64,000 nucleotides of DNA from Roseburia sp. (GCA_017937095.1 JAGBEG010000013.1:186001-250000), one strand, 5' to 3'. Shown: positions 35,883 to 45,305, counted from the first letter of the stretch. Notes: generated by a model not told the origin, from the sequence alone. Translations and numbers: made by a program.

Positions 35883-36704
35883 TTAGCGGTACAACACCCT
35901 GTTCCGCAGCCCCTTCAGCGCCTTTTTCCACTTCGGCGTTTTGATTTCCTCCAGAATATACTCCAAATCCCTATTGATCTCATAATAATTCATGCGCGCC
36001 TCATACTCAGCGAACTTCTTTGTTACTTCGCCAAACGCATGGTACATATCAGCGTCCCGTTTAACCTTTCTTGTCGGGACATGGTACAGCGATGTAATCT
36101 GATCCACAAAGATAAAATCGGTCTTGGTTGAATACCTCACCCACACATCCCAATCTTCCAGAATATCCAGCTTCTCATCAAATCCTCCAAGCTCCTCGTA
36201 CAATGTACGGCTAAACAGAATGCTCTGAATCGGAATATAATTGTGAAATGTCAGATATGTCCGGTTGAAGGGTTGGCGGTAGCGGATTTTCCTCTTGTAC
36301 TCCCGGAAGCTGCGTTTCTTATCGTCATACTTCGCCACGCTCTCATAGGCGACGGAATACGCCGCCCGCTCCTTTGCTCCGGAAAGCGCCTCCATCAGCA
36401 CCTCCACATGCTCAGGGAACAGAACATCATCGTCATCCAGAAAGTTCATATAAGCCCCTGATGCCATGGACAACGCCAGATTTCCCACCACCGTCCGTCC
36501 TTTGCGTTCCCCGGTGCAGGCATAACAAATATTCATATCTGAAAATTCCGTTTCAAGCATCTCCTGCGCGGTATTCGCCCCATCCTCTGCGACTACGACT
36601 TCTATATTGGGATAAGTCTGACGGCGTATACTCTCAAGCGCCTCACGCAGTATATGCGGTCTGTTACATGTTCTGACAATAATTGAAACCAGTTCTTTTT
36701 CCAT
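35883..36704 (-). CDS. GT2 glycosyltransferase
   Basis: 273 residues from ATG 36704 (MEKELVSIIVRTCNRPHIL). GT-A core with VVVAEDGANT near 36, MNFLDDDDVLFPEH near 90 (metal site) and LDILEDWDVWVRY near 180. A cytoplasmic sugar transferase of unknown donor. The frame is open 21 codons further upstream, inside the preceding gene, but without a ribosome site, so I use the shorter start. Last gene before the strong terminator. Confidence 0.82.
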   Translation of the reverse strand: MEKELVSIIVRTCNRPHILREALESIRRQTYPNIEVVVAEDGANTAQEMLETEFSDMNICYACTGERKGRTVVGNLALSMASGAYMNFLDDDDVLFPEHVEVLMEALSGAKERAAYSVAYESVAKYDDKKRSFREYKRKIRYRQPFNRTYLTFHNYIPIQSILFSRTLYEELGGFDEKLDILEDWDVWVRYSTKTDFIFVDQITSLYHVPTRKVKRDADMYHAFGEVTKKFAEYEARMNYYEINRDLEYILEEIKTPKWKKALKGLRNRVLYR

Positions 36705-36709
36705 CTTTC

Positions 36710-37630
36710 TCAATCCCATTCCTTTTGCCGTAAGTATTTTCCCGTCTCTTTCCGGTACTCGCTCCATTGCTCTCTATACGCCTTATTCCGCAGTCCATGC
36801 AGCAGAAAAATCAACGTCCGATACCAATACATCAAACGTATCTTAACAAAACCGCACCCCAGATATTCCCTGCAATAATAGACTTCACTGCATGCCCAGC
36901 AGATAAGGGCGAAAGGCTTTACCAGACGCGTCGTCTGGTCGTGATTATGAACAACCTCGCTCTCAGGGAGATATCCTGTCTTCCATCCTTCCTTTTCCAT
37001 GCGCACACCGATGATATTTTCTTCCTCGTACAAAAACGTATGCTCATCGAAAGGCGCAATCTTCCTTGCACAGGCTGCCCGCAGCATAAAGCAGCAGCCG
37101 GACACTGCAAACACCTCCTGTTCATGCAGATAGAATTGCTCGTCACCATACAACGCATCCGTTGGTTTCTTTATCACATAGCGTAGAATTGTCTGCGTTC
37201 CCCAGATATCACCGTAGCCTGTTTTCTTCTTATAATGGCAGCGCTGCAGCGTTCCCTCCGGGGTCAGTATTTTCGGACCGACAATGCCATACTCAAAATG
37301 CCCTTCAAGAAAATCCCGCATTCTTGTAATACACCCAGCCCGATACTCAATGTCATTATTGGAAATCACAATATAGTCGCACCCGTCCGCAAGCGCTTTG
37401 GCAATCCCTACATTATTTCCTGCAGCATAACCGCTGTTATTCGGGTTTTCAATCAGTTCCACCTGTGCCTCCCTGCACACGCGCCTGAGTTCTCCTTTTT
37501 CCGGCGATGCATTGTCCACGACATAAATCTGCAATTCATCTGCATTCTCGGTTTCCTTAAGACTTTTGATACAGCGCTCTGTCTGCTGCCACGTTATATA
37601 ATTTAAGATTACGACACCAGTTTTTCCCAT
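36710..37630 (-). CDS. GT2 glycosyltransferase, rhamnosyltransferase-like
   Basis: 306 residues. GVVILNYITWQQTERCI, VVDNASPEKGE and NPNNSGYAAGNNVGI, then ISNNDIEYRAG (metal site) belong to the WcaA/rhamnosyltransferase branch of GT2, many of which use dTDP-rhamnose. No rhamnose synthesis genes are in this window. The start codon is one base after the stop of the next GT2, suggesting coupled translation. Confidence 0.82.
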   Translation of the reverse strand: MGKTGVVILNYITWQQTERCIKSLKETENADELQIYVVDNASPEKGELRRVCREAQVELIENPNNSGYAAGNNVGIAKALADGCDYIVISNNDIEYRAGCITRMRDFLEGHFEYGIVGPKILTPEGTLQRCHYKKKTGYGDIWGTQTILRYVIKKPTDALYGDEQFYLHEQEVFAVSGCCFMLRAACARKIAPFDEHTFLYEEENIIGVRMEKEGWKTGYLPESEVVHNHDQTTRLVKPFALICWACSEVYYCREYLGCGFVKIRLMYWYRTLIFLLHGLRNKAYREQWSEYRKETGKYLRQKEWD

Positions 37631-38650
37631 TTACGCTCTCCCAATCAGTTTCTTATACGCAAGGCGTGCCCATGTAAACATCCCCGCAATCGCCGGACTT
37701 CCCAGCCGCAATATTCTGCGGTAAATCTGAAACTCTCTTGTGTCCGGTCTGCACCGTTTAATTGCCAGCCGTGTATCCTCGTCATCAAGCACCTTCCTGA
37801 TAAACTCCCGCTTTTCTTTCCGCGGTATGCGCTCCTTCATTCGATAGAGAATCTCCATATTAAGAAAACAGGTGCGAAGATAAAGATTGCATACGCCAGC
37901 CGACGCTTCGGTGCCAAAATGCATTTCTTCACAAAAGCGAAGTGATTCTTCGAACAGTACCTTTCCGTATTGAAGCTTCTGCATATCATTTTTCTGCGTA
38001 AGAGAAGCCCCGTTTCCGCAAATATAATGATATCCCCTGTATGGGATGCAGCTTATCGTGCGGCACTCCCGCAAATATTCAAAATTAAATAAAAAATCTT
38101 CCCCAAGGCAAATATCCCCGCGGAATGCAATTCTTCCCTTTTCAATTAGTTCCCGGCGAAACAGCTTACAATATACGACTCCTATCAATGTTGATGTATA
38201 CAGTGCCGAAAAATAGCCGTCTAGCCCCCTTGACACCTCTACTGCCGCATCAAACATCTGGCACTCTACCGTTTTCACCAATTTTCCATCTTTATAGAAC
38301 CTTCTATCAAAAGATGCGATGACCAATTCCCTGTCACCAATCCCCTGTGCCAGCCGTTCCAGATAATCTGGCTCTATTCTGTCATCACTGTCCACAAATG
38401 CGATATACTCTCCCCTTGCGGCAGCAATCCCTGCATTTCTTGTCTCACTGACCCCACTGTGCTCTTTCATAATCGCACGCACCTTCGGATTCTGTCTCCC
38501 ATACTCTCCGCATAACTTGGCGCTTCCATCTGTCGAGCCGTCGTCAATCAGAAGTACCTCATAATCCTGATATGTCTGGGCAAAGATATCTCCCAGAATC
38601 TGTTCTATATTCTGCTTCGCCTGATAGACCGGTATTATTATGCTAATCAT
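37631..38650 (-). CDS. GT2 glycosyltransferase
   Basis: 339 residues. ISIIIPVYQAKQNIEQIL at 2-19, LIDDGSTDGSAKLC near 35, VDSDDRIEPDYLERL near 87 and a C-terminal segment rich in Arg/Lys with a possible membrane-associating helix. A standard repeat-unit glycosyltransferase. It begins 18 bases after the TOPRIM gene, with AGGGAGAAG as ribosome site. Confidence 0.85.
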   Translation of the reverse strand: MISIIIPVYQAKQNIEQILGDIFAQTYQDYEVLLIDDGSTDGSAKLCGEYGRQNPKVRAIMKEHSGVSETRNAGIAAARGEYIAFVDSDDRIEPDYLERLAQGIGDRELVIASFDRRFYKDGKLVKTVECQMFDAAVEVSRGLDGYFSALYTSTLIGVVYCKLFRRELIEKGRIAFRGDICLGEDFLFNFEYLRECRTISCIPYRGYHYICGNGASLTQKNDMQKLQYGKVLFEESLRFCEEMHFGTEASAGVCNLYLRTCFLNMEILYRMKERIPRKEKREFIRKVLDDEDTRLAIKRCRPDTREFQIYRRILRLGSPAIAGMFTWARLAYKKLIGRA

Positions 38651-38668
38651 GCTTCTCCCTACATCTTT

Positions 38669-39493
38669 TCAACGCGTTCTTTGCTCTGCTTCCTCGCCCA
38701 GCCAGTCATTCAGTCGCTGATACAAACTCTGAAACTCTTCAATTTCCATCAGTTCCTGCTTTTTCTTACTATCAACCAGACAATCCTTTACAGCATATCC
38801 GACTGGTCGGTCGGGCTTTAGCACTGCAAGCGCAGCCCCAAGCTGCACTTTATCCGCGTAGAACTCCTGCACCTTTCTGTCCTTCGCCCAGCTTCTGTGT
38901 AACCTTTCAAATCTCTCGTCCATAATCTGGCTCCGGTAATTTCCGGCGCATTCCGCAAGCCCGGGTTCGATTTTCCCTAACATCCCAAGCAGCAATTTTT
39001 CCACTGCCCCTTCGCCCTTCTGCGGTATCTGATGTATCTTGTAGCAAAGATCTAACCCTTCGTAAGAAATACGGCCCTTTTCTCTGTCCAGTTCAACTCC
39101 GTCCATGATCTCTAAGTCCGCTTCAAGCTTCTGCCAATTACTCATTCCCGGGGATAAATCTGCATCGCAGATGATAAATACCCCTTTTACGGCAGAATCG
39201 TCATCCCCCGCGCTCAGCACCGCATCCATAACAAGTACAAGCTTTTTTGCAATCTCTGAAAATCCTTTTGCCGTTTTCACCATGACCGCGCTTTCACCCT
39301 TATGATAAAAATGCGGCATATCCTTTGGCTCTAATTCTCCCAGTTCTCCCGGATATACGCCAACCAGCTTCTGCAGGCATACAGGCATATCTCCCTTCGC
39401 CCGGTATTGGCAATATCCCATATACTTCTGCAGAACAGCTTCCGCCAGTGCACAGTCTGTATAGCCTTCCGTCATAATCATATAGATATCCAT
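38669..39493 (-). CDS. TOPRIM (DUF3226-like) nuclease partner of the AAA ATPase
   Basis: 274 residues. MTEGYTDCALAEAVL places Glu9 in the TOPRIM EGxTD motif, and GVFIICDADLSP gives the DxD pair Asp110/Asp112 that binds Mg, so the catalytic site is complete. The rest is helical and acidic. TOPRIM proteins paired with OLD-like ATPases act as nucleases or effectors in phage defence (PARIS, AbiL and Gabija-type systems are the known relatives in concept). It begins 13 bases after the ATPase gene, and the pair is preceded by a small acidic gene and a promoter. It is not a glycan enzyme, despite lying between GT2 genes. Confidence 0.7.
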   Translation of the reverse strand: MDIYMIMTEGYTDCALAEAVLQKYMGYCQYRAKGDMPVCLQKLVGVYPGELGELEPKDMPHFYHKGESAVMVKTAKGFSEIAKKLVLVMDAVLSAGDDDSAVKGVFIICDADLSPGMSNWQKLEADLEIMDGVELDREKGRISYEGLDLCYKIHQIPQKGEGAVEKLLLGMLGKIEPGLAECAGNYRSQIMDERFERLHRSWAKDRKVQEFYADKVQLGAALAVLKPDRPVGYAVKDCLVDSKKKQELMEIEEFQSLYQRLNDWLGEEAEQRTR

Positions 39494-39506
39494 CTATCTT
39501 ATCCTC

Positions 39507-40586
39507 TTAACGCACATCCAGCCCTATCTCTGTTCTAAGATCTTTTAACTTTTGTCCGGAATATCTTCTTGCAGTTGTTTTCTCCTTTGTATTCCGGATA
39601 TTATATACCGTCAGATCGTTTACCCTGTCAGCCTGCTGGCAGGACTGTAAGAGCAGATCCAAAGTCTCAAGGCTGTGCGTTGTAACAAACATTTGAATCT
39701 TCTTTTTCTGGCAAAGCTGACCGAGATATCTGACAAATTTTTCAAGCGCTTCCCTGTGGATTCCCGCCTCAATCTCATCGATCAGCAAAATGCCGTTTTC
39801 GCTGAGCAGCGCCGCACTCGCAATATAAAACGCTTTGTACATACCATTTCCGTAATCATATACAGACAACGGCGCATTGTCGCCGTCCCGGATGATCTTG
39901 ATATCCCGCTCCTCGCCTATAATTTCAAAATTCTGTATACTTTCATCAAAAATCTGCAGCGCCTCTACTAAATCCGCACGCTTTCCCTGCTCCAATATTT
40001 CATCCAATGCATTCAGCAGATAATCCGTTCCGTCAAAACGTGAAAAAGCAACAAACTGACATGGAACCCTCGTCAGCGTGTCACTGCTTTTTCTTCTTCC
40101 CGACCGGATGGTAAGCGCCGCTCCCTCCTGCCAGAAATCAATACGGAACACGGCTTTCTGCTTTTTTTTCGTCTCCCTGCAGCATGTATTGTATTCCAGA
40201 CGCAAAACTAACTGCCGGATTTCTCTTATACCTTCCTCCTGCTGTGTACTTTCTGTCTTCTCCGCACTTACAATATCGGTGTCTATCTGCACATGTTCCT
40301 TCGTGTTCTCATCATACAGACAATGTTTCAGTCCAATCTTTTTTCGTTCGTCATTTATGTCGAACATCGTACTGACCCTGTCTATGCTCACCTTCTGATA
40401 TCTCGATACAAGTGTAGTAATCATCTGCTGTGCATTGTCAAACAATCCCGACAACACCATTGCCTCAAGAAGTGAGGTTTTTCCGGAATTATTCTTTCCC
40501 ACAAATACATTGATATCTGTAAAGTTTTCTAATTGAACCTCCTTAAGTCCCCGGTAGGTTTCCACATAAAAGCTGTCCAGCTTCAT
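39507..40586 (-). CDS. OLD/AAA15-type ATPase of the TOPRIM cassette
   Basis: 359 residues from ATG 40586 (GAGG six bases upstream; a GTG four codons earlier is less likely). Residues 1-40 hold the RecF/OLD-type opening FYVETYRGLKEVQLENF and Walker A VGKNNSGKTS (29-38). The C-terminal part has an ABC-like signature region (DYGNGMYKAFYIASA), Walker B GILLIDEIEAG and the switch VTTHSLETLD. It has no TOPRIM domain of its own; that activity is supplied by the next gene. It likely senses or holds the nuclease inactive until triggered, as in PARIS-type systems (inference). Confidence 0.75.
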   Translation of the reverse strand: MKLDSFYVETYRGLKEVQLENFTDINVFVGKNNSGKTSLLEAMVLSGLFDNAQQMITTLVSRYQKVSIDRVSTMFDINDERKKIGLKHCLYDENTKEHVQIDTDIVSAEKTESTQQEEGIREIRQLVLRLEYNTCCRETKKKQKAVFRIDFWQEGAALTIRSGRRKSSDTLTRVPCQFVAFSRFDGTDYLLNALDEILEQGKRADLVEALQIFDESIQNFEIIGEERDIKIIRDGDNAPLSVYDYGNGMYKAFYIASAALLSENGILLIDEIEAGIHREALEKFVRYLGQLCQKKKIQMFVTTHSLETLDLLLQSCQQADRVNDLTVYNIRNTKEKTTARRYSGQKLKDLRTEIGLDVR

Positions 40587-40613
40587 TCTCCACCTCACTG
40601 CACATCAAAAAAA

Positions 40614-40985
40614 TTACCAAAGATACTCTATTTCAAATGCACGGTACTCTTCATCAACGATTTCAAAATAAAATGAAAACTCCATCTTCAGTTCACAGCT
40701 TTCCACATATTCGTCTTCTCCGTCCCAGTGAACATAGCCGCCAACTGTCGCCAACAGAAAAAGCGTTCCGGAAACTGTCCGGTGCTCCTCTTCCTTTTCG
40801 GTCGAAAACTCCTCTACTTCCAGTTCCTCGATGCCCTCCAGATCTCCGTAATCCACAAGATTATCAAAGTGTTCGGAGAGATCATACCCATCCATTGACA
40901 TCACGCTGGTGAGAACTTCATGTTCAACATCATCCATAAAATTTTCTTCTATTATGTGCAAAACTGTTTCGCTGTCCAGTAACAT
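40614..40985 (-). CDS. Small acidic hypothetical protein of the ATPase/TOPRIM cassette
   Basis: 123 residues, strongly acidic (runs such as EGIEELEVEEFSTEKEEE) with a beta-rich C-terminal half (LFLLATVGGYVHWDGED, then SFYFEIVDEEYR). It is the first gene after the promoter at 41026-41054 and lies 27 bases before the ATPase gene, so it belongs to that cassette. The charge and size would suit an inhibitor, a DNA mimic or a chaperone, but no family is recognised. Confidence 0.55.
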   Translation of the reverse strand: MLLDSETVLHIIEENFMDDVEHEVLTSVMSMDGYDLSEHFDNLVDYGDLEGIEELEVEEFSTEKEEEHRTVSGTLFLLATVGGYVHWDGEDEYVESCELKMEFSFYFEIVDEEYRAFEIEYLW

Positions 40986-41025
40986 TCCAATCTCCCAATT
41001 TGCAATATTGCGTTTTCTGTTCTAA

Positions 41026-41054
41026 AGTATAACAGTCTTCCACCTACGTCACAA
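41026..41054 (-). promoter_or_regulatory. Internal promoter of the ATPase/TOPRIM cassette
   Basis: On the minus strand: TTGTGA (41049-41054), 17 bp, TATACT (41026-41031), with TGT directly before the -10 (extended -10). The start is near 41019, about 34 nt before the acidic protein gene. It lets the cassette be expressed apart from the glycan operon. Confidence 0.65.
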
Positions 41055-41072
41055 TAAAAAGTTTTCCTCTTA

Positions 41073-41882
41073 TTACTTTCTCAACACCCTGCGGTACATC
41101 ATTTTCCGAATCCACGTCGGCTGCAGGGTCATCCCTGCGGTAAGCACCAGCGCCGTCGCATATTCCCACGGCTTTAACAGTCCGAGTTCACGCTGCTTTC
41201 TTCTAAGCTTCCGGTATTGTCTGAAATAATCAGCTCCGCCCCGCCTGCCATATACGGCGTCGTTCGTCCGCATACGCACAAGCACACAGGGAAGGTTATA
41301 AAACACGCCGTCCGCAGCAAGGATCCGACTCCACAGATGATAATCCTCGAGCAACGGAAAATGTTCATAATTCCCCGCGGCAAGAACTGTCTCGCGGCAA
41401 AACATTACCGTCATGTGGTTGAGCGGATTGCGGTATCTCGCATATTTCCTGATTTCAGCGCTGTTCTCCGGCATGCGCTTGACCTTAGAATAGGTTCCTG
41501 CATCATTAAATTCTTCGAGCCAGCCGCCGCAGGCGCAAACCTCCGGGTGTTCCTGCATATAGCGGTACTGCTTCTCAAAGCGATCCGGCACCGCGATATC
41601 ATCCGTGTCCATTCGCGCCACAAGCTCGTTGGAGCAAAGCTCTACGCCCTTTGCCAGCGCGCGCCCGAGTTGTACATTTTCCGCAAAACGGTATGTCCGA
41701 AGTACGGGATACCGCCTGCCGTATTCCGCAATCACGCGCTCCAGCTCCTCTGTCAACGGGCCGTCCTCGATAAGCACGACCTCGTCCGGCAGAAGCGTCT
41801 GCGAAAACACACTTTTCAGCGCCTCATCCAGATATTTTGGATGTTCTTTTTTATATACTGACATCAATACTGAAAATGCCAT
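41073..41882 (-). CDS. GT2 glycosyltransferase, AmsE-like
   Basis: 269 residues. FSVLMSVYKKEHPKYLDEAL at 3-22 and VLIEDGPLTEELERVI near 36 are the pattern of amylovoran-type AmsE glycosyltransferases; ARMDTDDIAVPDRF near 89 is the metal site and LLEDYHLWSRIL near 176 the catalytic region. It likely adds one sugar of the repeat unit. AAGGAGC lies just before ATG 41882. It is enclosed by the two ATPase cassettes. Confidence 0.85.
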   Translation of the reverse strand: MAFSVLMSVYKKEHPKYLDEALKSVFSQTLLPDEVVLIEDGPLTEELERVIAEYGRRYPVLRTYRFAENVQLGRALAKGVELCSNELVARMDTDDIAVPDRFEKQYRYMQEHPEVCACGGWLEEFNDAGTYSKVKRMPENSAEIRKYARYRNPLNHMTVMFCRETVLAAGNYEHFPLLEDYHLWSRILAADGVFYNLPCVLVRMRTNDAVYGRRGGADYFRQYRKLRRKQRELGLLKPWEYATALVLTAGMTLQPTWIRKMMYRRVLRK

Positions 41883-41901
41883 AGCTGCTCCTTACACTTA
41901 A

Positions 41902-42528
41902 TTAATAAGTTAATTGCTTTGCAAATCCTCCATCAAAATTGATTTCTGTCATCGCATACGCATCTTTGTATATATATCCCGGCAGCCGTTGCATGAATAC
42001 TGGCAGATACTTCTCTCCCTTCAACTGATGATTCTTTAACTGTATCACATGCTGTGGATTCTTAGTTGAGCTAAATACTAATACATAAGTGACATTATTC
42101 CTCATAAATTCCACCGGATTCTCATAATCAAATCCGTTATATCGGGCTTTTGTCCGCTGCATGGTATATAGAATATCCAGCACGGCATAAACATTCGAAT
42201 ACGCCTTTTTCAATACACTCGACTTTGCATTTCCAAGCTTGGAATCCTTAAATTCAATAAAATACCATTCATTATCACGATTTATCAAAAAGGCATCCGC
42301 TGTATTAATTGCATCATCCTCAGTCTTTGAATCGTGCAGGATGATCTTTCGATATGCCTTCTTGGCAAATGCATCCATATCAATCGCTTTCAACTTGCTT
42401 CTGCACAAAGGCTCTTCCTCCTCCGCGCTCTGCGAAAGCTTCGATATATCCGCTTCTATCGGTACAATATATCCACGTTCTTTCAAATACTGACCCATCA
42501 TATTAGAAAACTGTTCAAAATTAGTCAT
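41902..42528 (-). CDS. Predicted PD-(D/E)XK nuclease-like partner of an AAA ATPase
   Basis: 208 residues. A helical start (FEQFSNMMGQYLKERGY) is followed by ADAFLINRDNEWYFIEFKDSK: Asp78, then Glu92-x-Lys94 on adjacent beta strands, the layout of PD-(D/E)XK nucleases. Further helix and strand elements (SVLKKAYSNVYAVLDIL, VTYVLVFSS) fit the fold. Its start overlaps the end of the ATPase gene by eight bases, so both are translated together. The pair probably acts as an ATP-dependent nucleic-acid defence or repair module. The family is not recognised, and the nuclease call rests on the motif alone. Confidence 0.55.
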   Translation of the reverse strand: MTNFEQFSNMMGQYLKERGYIVPIEADISKLSQSAEEEEPLCRSKLKAIDMDAFAKKAYRKIILHDSKTEDDAINTADAFLINRDNEWYFIEFKDSKLGNAKSSVLKKAYSNVYAVLDILYTMQRTKARYNGFDYENPVEFMRNNVTYVLVFSSTKNPQHVIQLKNHQLKGEKYLPVFMQRLPGYIYKDAYAMTEINFDGGFAKQLTY

Positions 42529-43792
42529 CTTCTGCTTCTTCCAACTCAGACCTTAATTTGTCAAGTAAAATACTCGGTTCAACAAGCTGCGAATAAATTT
42601 TCGTTATATCATCCGAAACATCTTTCAATGTACAACCGTCATCTTCGTTCTCCGAAAGATAATAACTGCACTTTTCTGTCACACCGTGCTTTTTCGCATA
42701 TAACTGCAACGCCTCAAGAAAATGCGAACTATGCGTAGTCAATACAATTGTCAATTCAAATGTCTTTTGGAGAAGAACAATTACCTCCGCATACACCATC
42801 TGCCACGCCGGGTGCAGATGAATCTCCGGCTCATCCAGAATTAGGACATCCTTCTCCTTCAGCGCCCCGTTCTCCAATAAGGTTTTAATAATTACGAACG
42901 ATTTCAACCCGGCAGACAAATTATTTACGTTCAGCTTTACTGCCGTATTTTTCTCTTTGTAACAGTATGAACGCGCTTCATCACGCTGCACACTTCCCGA
43001 AGAAACTTCGTTTATTTTATCCAGGACCTCCTGCATTCTATCCTCAATAAAATTGTATTGAACGACATTCTCCATAATATCTGTATTCTTGCGCAGCTTA
43101 TTTAACGCAGTCCTCTCTATCTGTTCCAGACCATTCGTTCCGTTGTTGAGACAATCCAGGATAAACGGATTGTCCAGATAGATTGCCTCATTCAAAATAT
43201 TTATTTGTTTCTGCAGTTCAACGCAACTATTCTCCCGAAACGCAATCCGAATTTCTCTGCCTTTTATCTCCGTCTCAAGTATTGCCTCTTCATCCAAATG
43301 GTATACGTTGTTAATCTCAGAGTTAAATATGCTATCAAAATATGCTGAAATCGCCGACTTTATCAGCCTTTCCTCCGGAAGATTCTTAATTCGATATACC
43401 TCTTCCATAATTTCTGACACATTTTCGTCGCTATCCTTTCGCAGCCGCTGACAAAACTCCTCAATAATCTCCCGCAGCCCGCTTTCTTGCACCTCACATG
43501 TCATCTCATTCGCATATCGTCTGATAATTACAGGAGAAATTCTTATACCAGAAAACATTCCATCTTCCTGTACGGATAAATCTTCTGCTTTACGAATAAG
43601 CATTTGATATATCAACTTCTCTTTCTGTGCCGTAATTCTTTCCTCAACATTGACCAGTGAATTGTATATTGAAAATATCGCTTTTCCTACGGTACTCTTT
43701 CCCGAATTGTTGTTTCCTGTGATTACCGTGATACCATTTAACTCCAATTCTGCTGATTTGATTTTAGCCACATTCTGTATCCGTAATTTCAT
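42521..43792 (-). CDS. OLD/RecF-like AAA ATPase paired with the PD-(D/E)XK protein
   Basis: 423 residues. IQNVAKIKSAELELNGITVITG followed by Walker A GNNNSGKST (26-34), a long helical insertion (50-280), then signature NLSAGLKSF (near 295), Walker B LILDEPEIHLHP (near 317) and LTTHSSHFLEAL. This is the ABC-type ATPase found in Septu/PtuA, retron and other defence pairs as well as in SMC-like repair. Together with the overlapping nuclease-like gene it forms a cassette between the priming transferase and a GT2 gene. It seems to depend on the 45.3 kb promoter, as the 93-base gap before it has no strong one. Confidence 0.72.
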   Translation of the reverse strand: MKLRIQNVAKIKSAELELNGITVITGNNNSGKSTVGKAIFSIYNSLVNVEERITAQKEKLIYQMLIRKAEDLSVQEDGMFSGIRISPVIIRRYANEMTCEVQESGLREIIEEFCQRLRKDSDENVSEIMEEVYRIKNLPEERLIKSAISAYFDSIFNSEINNVYHLDEEAILETEIKGREIRIAFRENSCVELQKQINILNEAIYLDNPFILDCLNNGTNGLEQIERTALNKLRKNTDIMENVVQYNFIEDRMQEVLDKINEVSSGSVQRDEARSYCYKEKNTAVKLNVNNLSAGLKSFVIIKTLLENGALKEKDVLILDEPEIHLHPAWQMVYAEVIVLLQKTFELTIVLTTHSSHFLEALQLYAKKHGVTEKCSYYLSENEDDGCTLKDVSDDITKIYSQLVEPSILLDKLRSELEEAEDD

Positions 43793-43885
43793 TTTATTCT
43801 CCCTTGAAGACCTGTGATTTCCAATATCATCTTCATCTTACAACAACTACTCACAAAAATCCAACATATCCATCCGACAATCTTC

Positions 43886-45232
43886 TTACTTCAGCGCCGT
43901 CTTCTGCTCCTCATCCACGCCTTCCGTGTTTTCCTTCTGGAACAGAATTTTAAACGTCAGCAGCATAATCTTCACATCCAGCCAAAACGAATAATTTTCA
44001 ATATAAGTGATATCCAGTTTGAGCTTATCATACGGCGTCGTATTATATTTGCCGTACACCTGCGCGTAGCCGGTCAGTCCTGCCTTTACCTTGGTTCGAA
44101 GCACGAACTCCGGGATCTCCTCGGCATACTGGTCGGAAATGACCTTGCGCTCCGGTCTCGGTCCCACCATCGACATATCGCCCTTTAGGATATTAAAAAG
44201 CTGCGGCAGCTCGTCGAAATGGATATTTCGGATAATATTGCCGACCGGAGTGACGCGCTTGTCCCCCTTCGCGGCAAGTCTCGCACCGTTCTTCTCAGAG
44301 TCCACACTCATGCTGCGGAACTTATAAATCATAAACGGTCTGGCGTCTCTCGTCAGGCGCTCCTGCTTATAGAGCACCGGACCTCCGTCATACAGCTTGA
44401 CCGCAAGCGCGATAAGCAGCATAAACGGCGATGCAATGACAATTCCAATCAGGGAAAGCACAATATCAGCCGTCCGCTTTACAATGCGCTGGTCGATAGA
44501 GAGCCCGTTATTTCGTGAGAGCAGCAGCGGTGTGTCAAACAGATGGATATCATCCGCCCCGCGGAAGAGAATATCCGAAATCTTCGGCGTCACATAAGTT
44601 CTCACAGACTCCTGATAGCAGTATTTCATGATCTGGTTTCTTGCCTGCGCCGGAAGATCGCAGAGCACGACCGCATTATACTGCTTAATCATCGGATACA
44701 GCTTCTCGTGCCCGATCTCATAGCTCACCGACGCGCAGATATTGTATTTATCCTTGCGCGTATTGATTTTCGCAATCAGCTCGTCCGGCGCATAATGCCC
44801 GTAGACGACTAACATCTGCCTCGGCGGATAAAGCTTTGCATAGAGTTTGCGCACAATGTAGATCCACGGCAGAATAAAGATGACCTCCGCCGCCATCGCT
44901 CCGAGCATCGGCTCCGGTGACACATAATCTCTGGTAATCAGACACAGTTCCAGATATCCGACAATACCGCTTAAAAGAATCGCCAAAATATGGGAAAGTG
45001 CAATATCGGTAATACGCATATAGCCGATATTATATCCGCCGAATACCTTCGTAAAGAAAAAGATTACAAGCACATAAAGTCCCACGACCGCCCAGTTACC
45101 GCGGCGGAAAAATCCGTACTGCTCCTCGTATACCGTATACCAGATATATGCAAAGCATATGCCCTCGACAAGCAGAGATATGAAATTTGCTCCATAGTTG
45201 AGCAAATGCTTATATTGTTCTTTCGCATTCAT
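43886..45232 (-). CDS. Polyprenyl-phosphate sugar-1-phosphate transferase (priming enzyme)
   Basis: 448 residues. Four N-terminal helices (18-135), a nucleotide-binding-like middle domain, a membrane helix (IVLSLIGIVIASPFMLLIALAV) and the bacterial sugar transferase domain: YKQERLTRDARPFMIYKFRSM, HFDELPQLFNILKGDMSMVGPRPE and KAGLTGYAQVYGKY. It transfers hexose-1-phosphate from a UDP-sugar to undecaprenyl phosphate, the first membrane step of glycan assembly (WbaP/EpsL type). It is the first gene after the strong promoter at 45322-45350, a typical position for a rate-setting enzyme. Confidence 0.9.
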   Translation of the reverse strand: MNAKEQYKHLLNYGANFISLLVEGICFAYIWYTVYEEQYGFFRRGNWAVVGLYVLVIFFFTKVFGGYNIGYMRITDIALSHILAILLSGIVGYLELCLITRDYVSPEPMLGAMAAEVIFILPWIYIVRKLYAKLYPPRQMLVVYGHYAPDELIAKINTRKDKYNICASVSYEIGHEKLYPMIKQYNAVVLCDLPAQARNQIMKYCYQESVRTYVTPKISDILFRGADDIHLFDTPLLLSRNNGLSIDQRIVKRTADIVLSLIGIVIASPFMLLIALAVKLYDGGPVLYKQERLTRDARPFMIYKFRSMSVDSEKNGARLAAKGDKRVTPVGNIIRNIHFDELPQLFNILKGDMSMVGPRPERKVISDQYAEEIPEFVLRTKVKAGLTGYAQVYGKYNTTPYDKLKLDITYIENYSFWLDVKIMLLTFKILFQKENTEGVDEEQKTALK

Positions 45233-45305
45233 CTATATCTATTCCTCTTCTATCCACAAAACATTCATGGTATTCACCGTAGGCGACCGATGCGCACAAG
45301 GCGCG

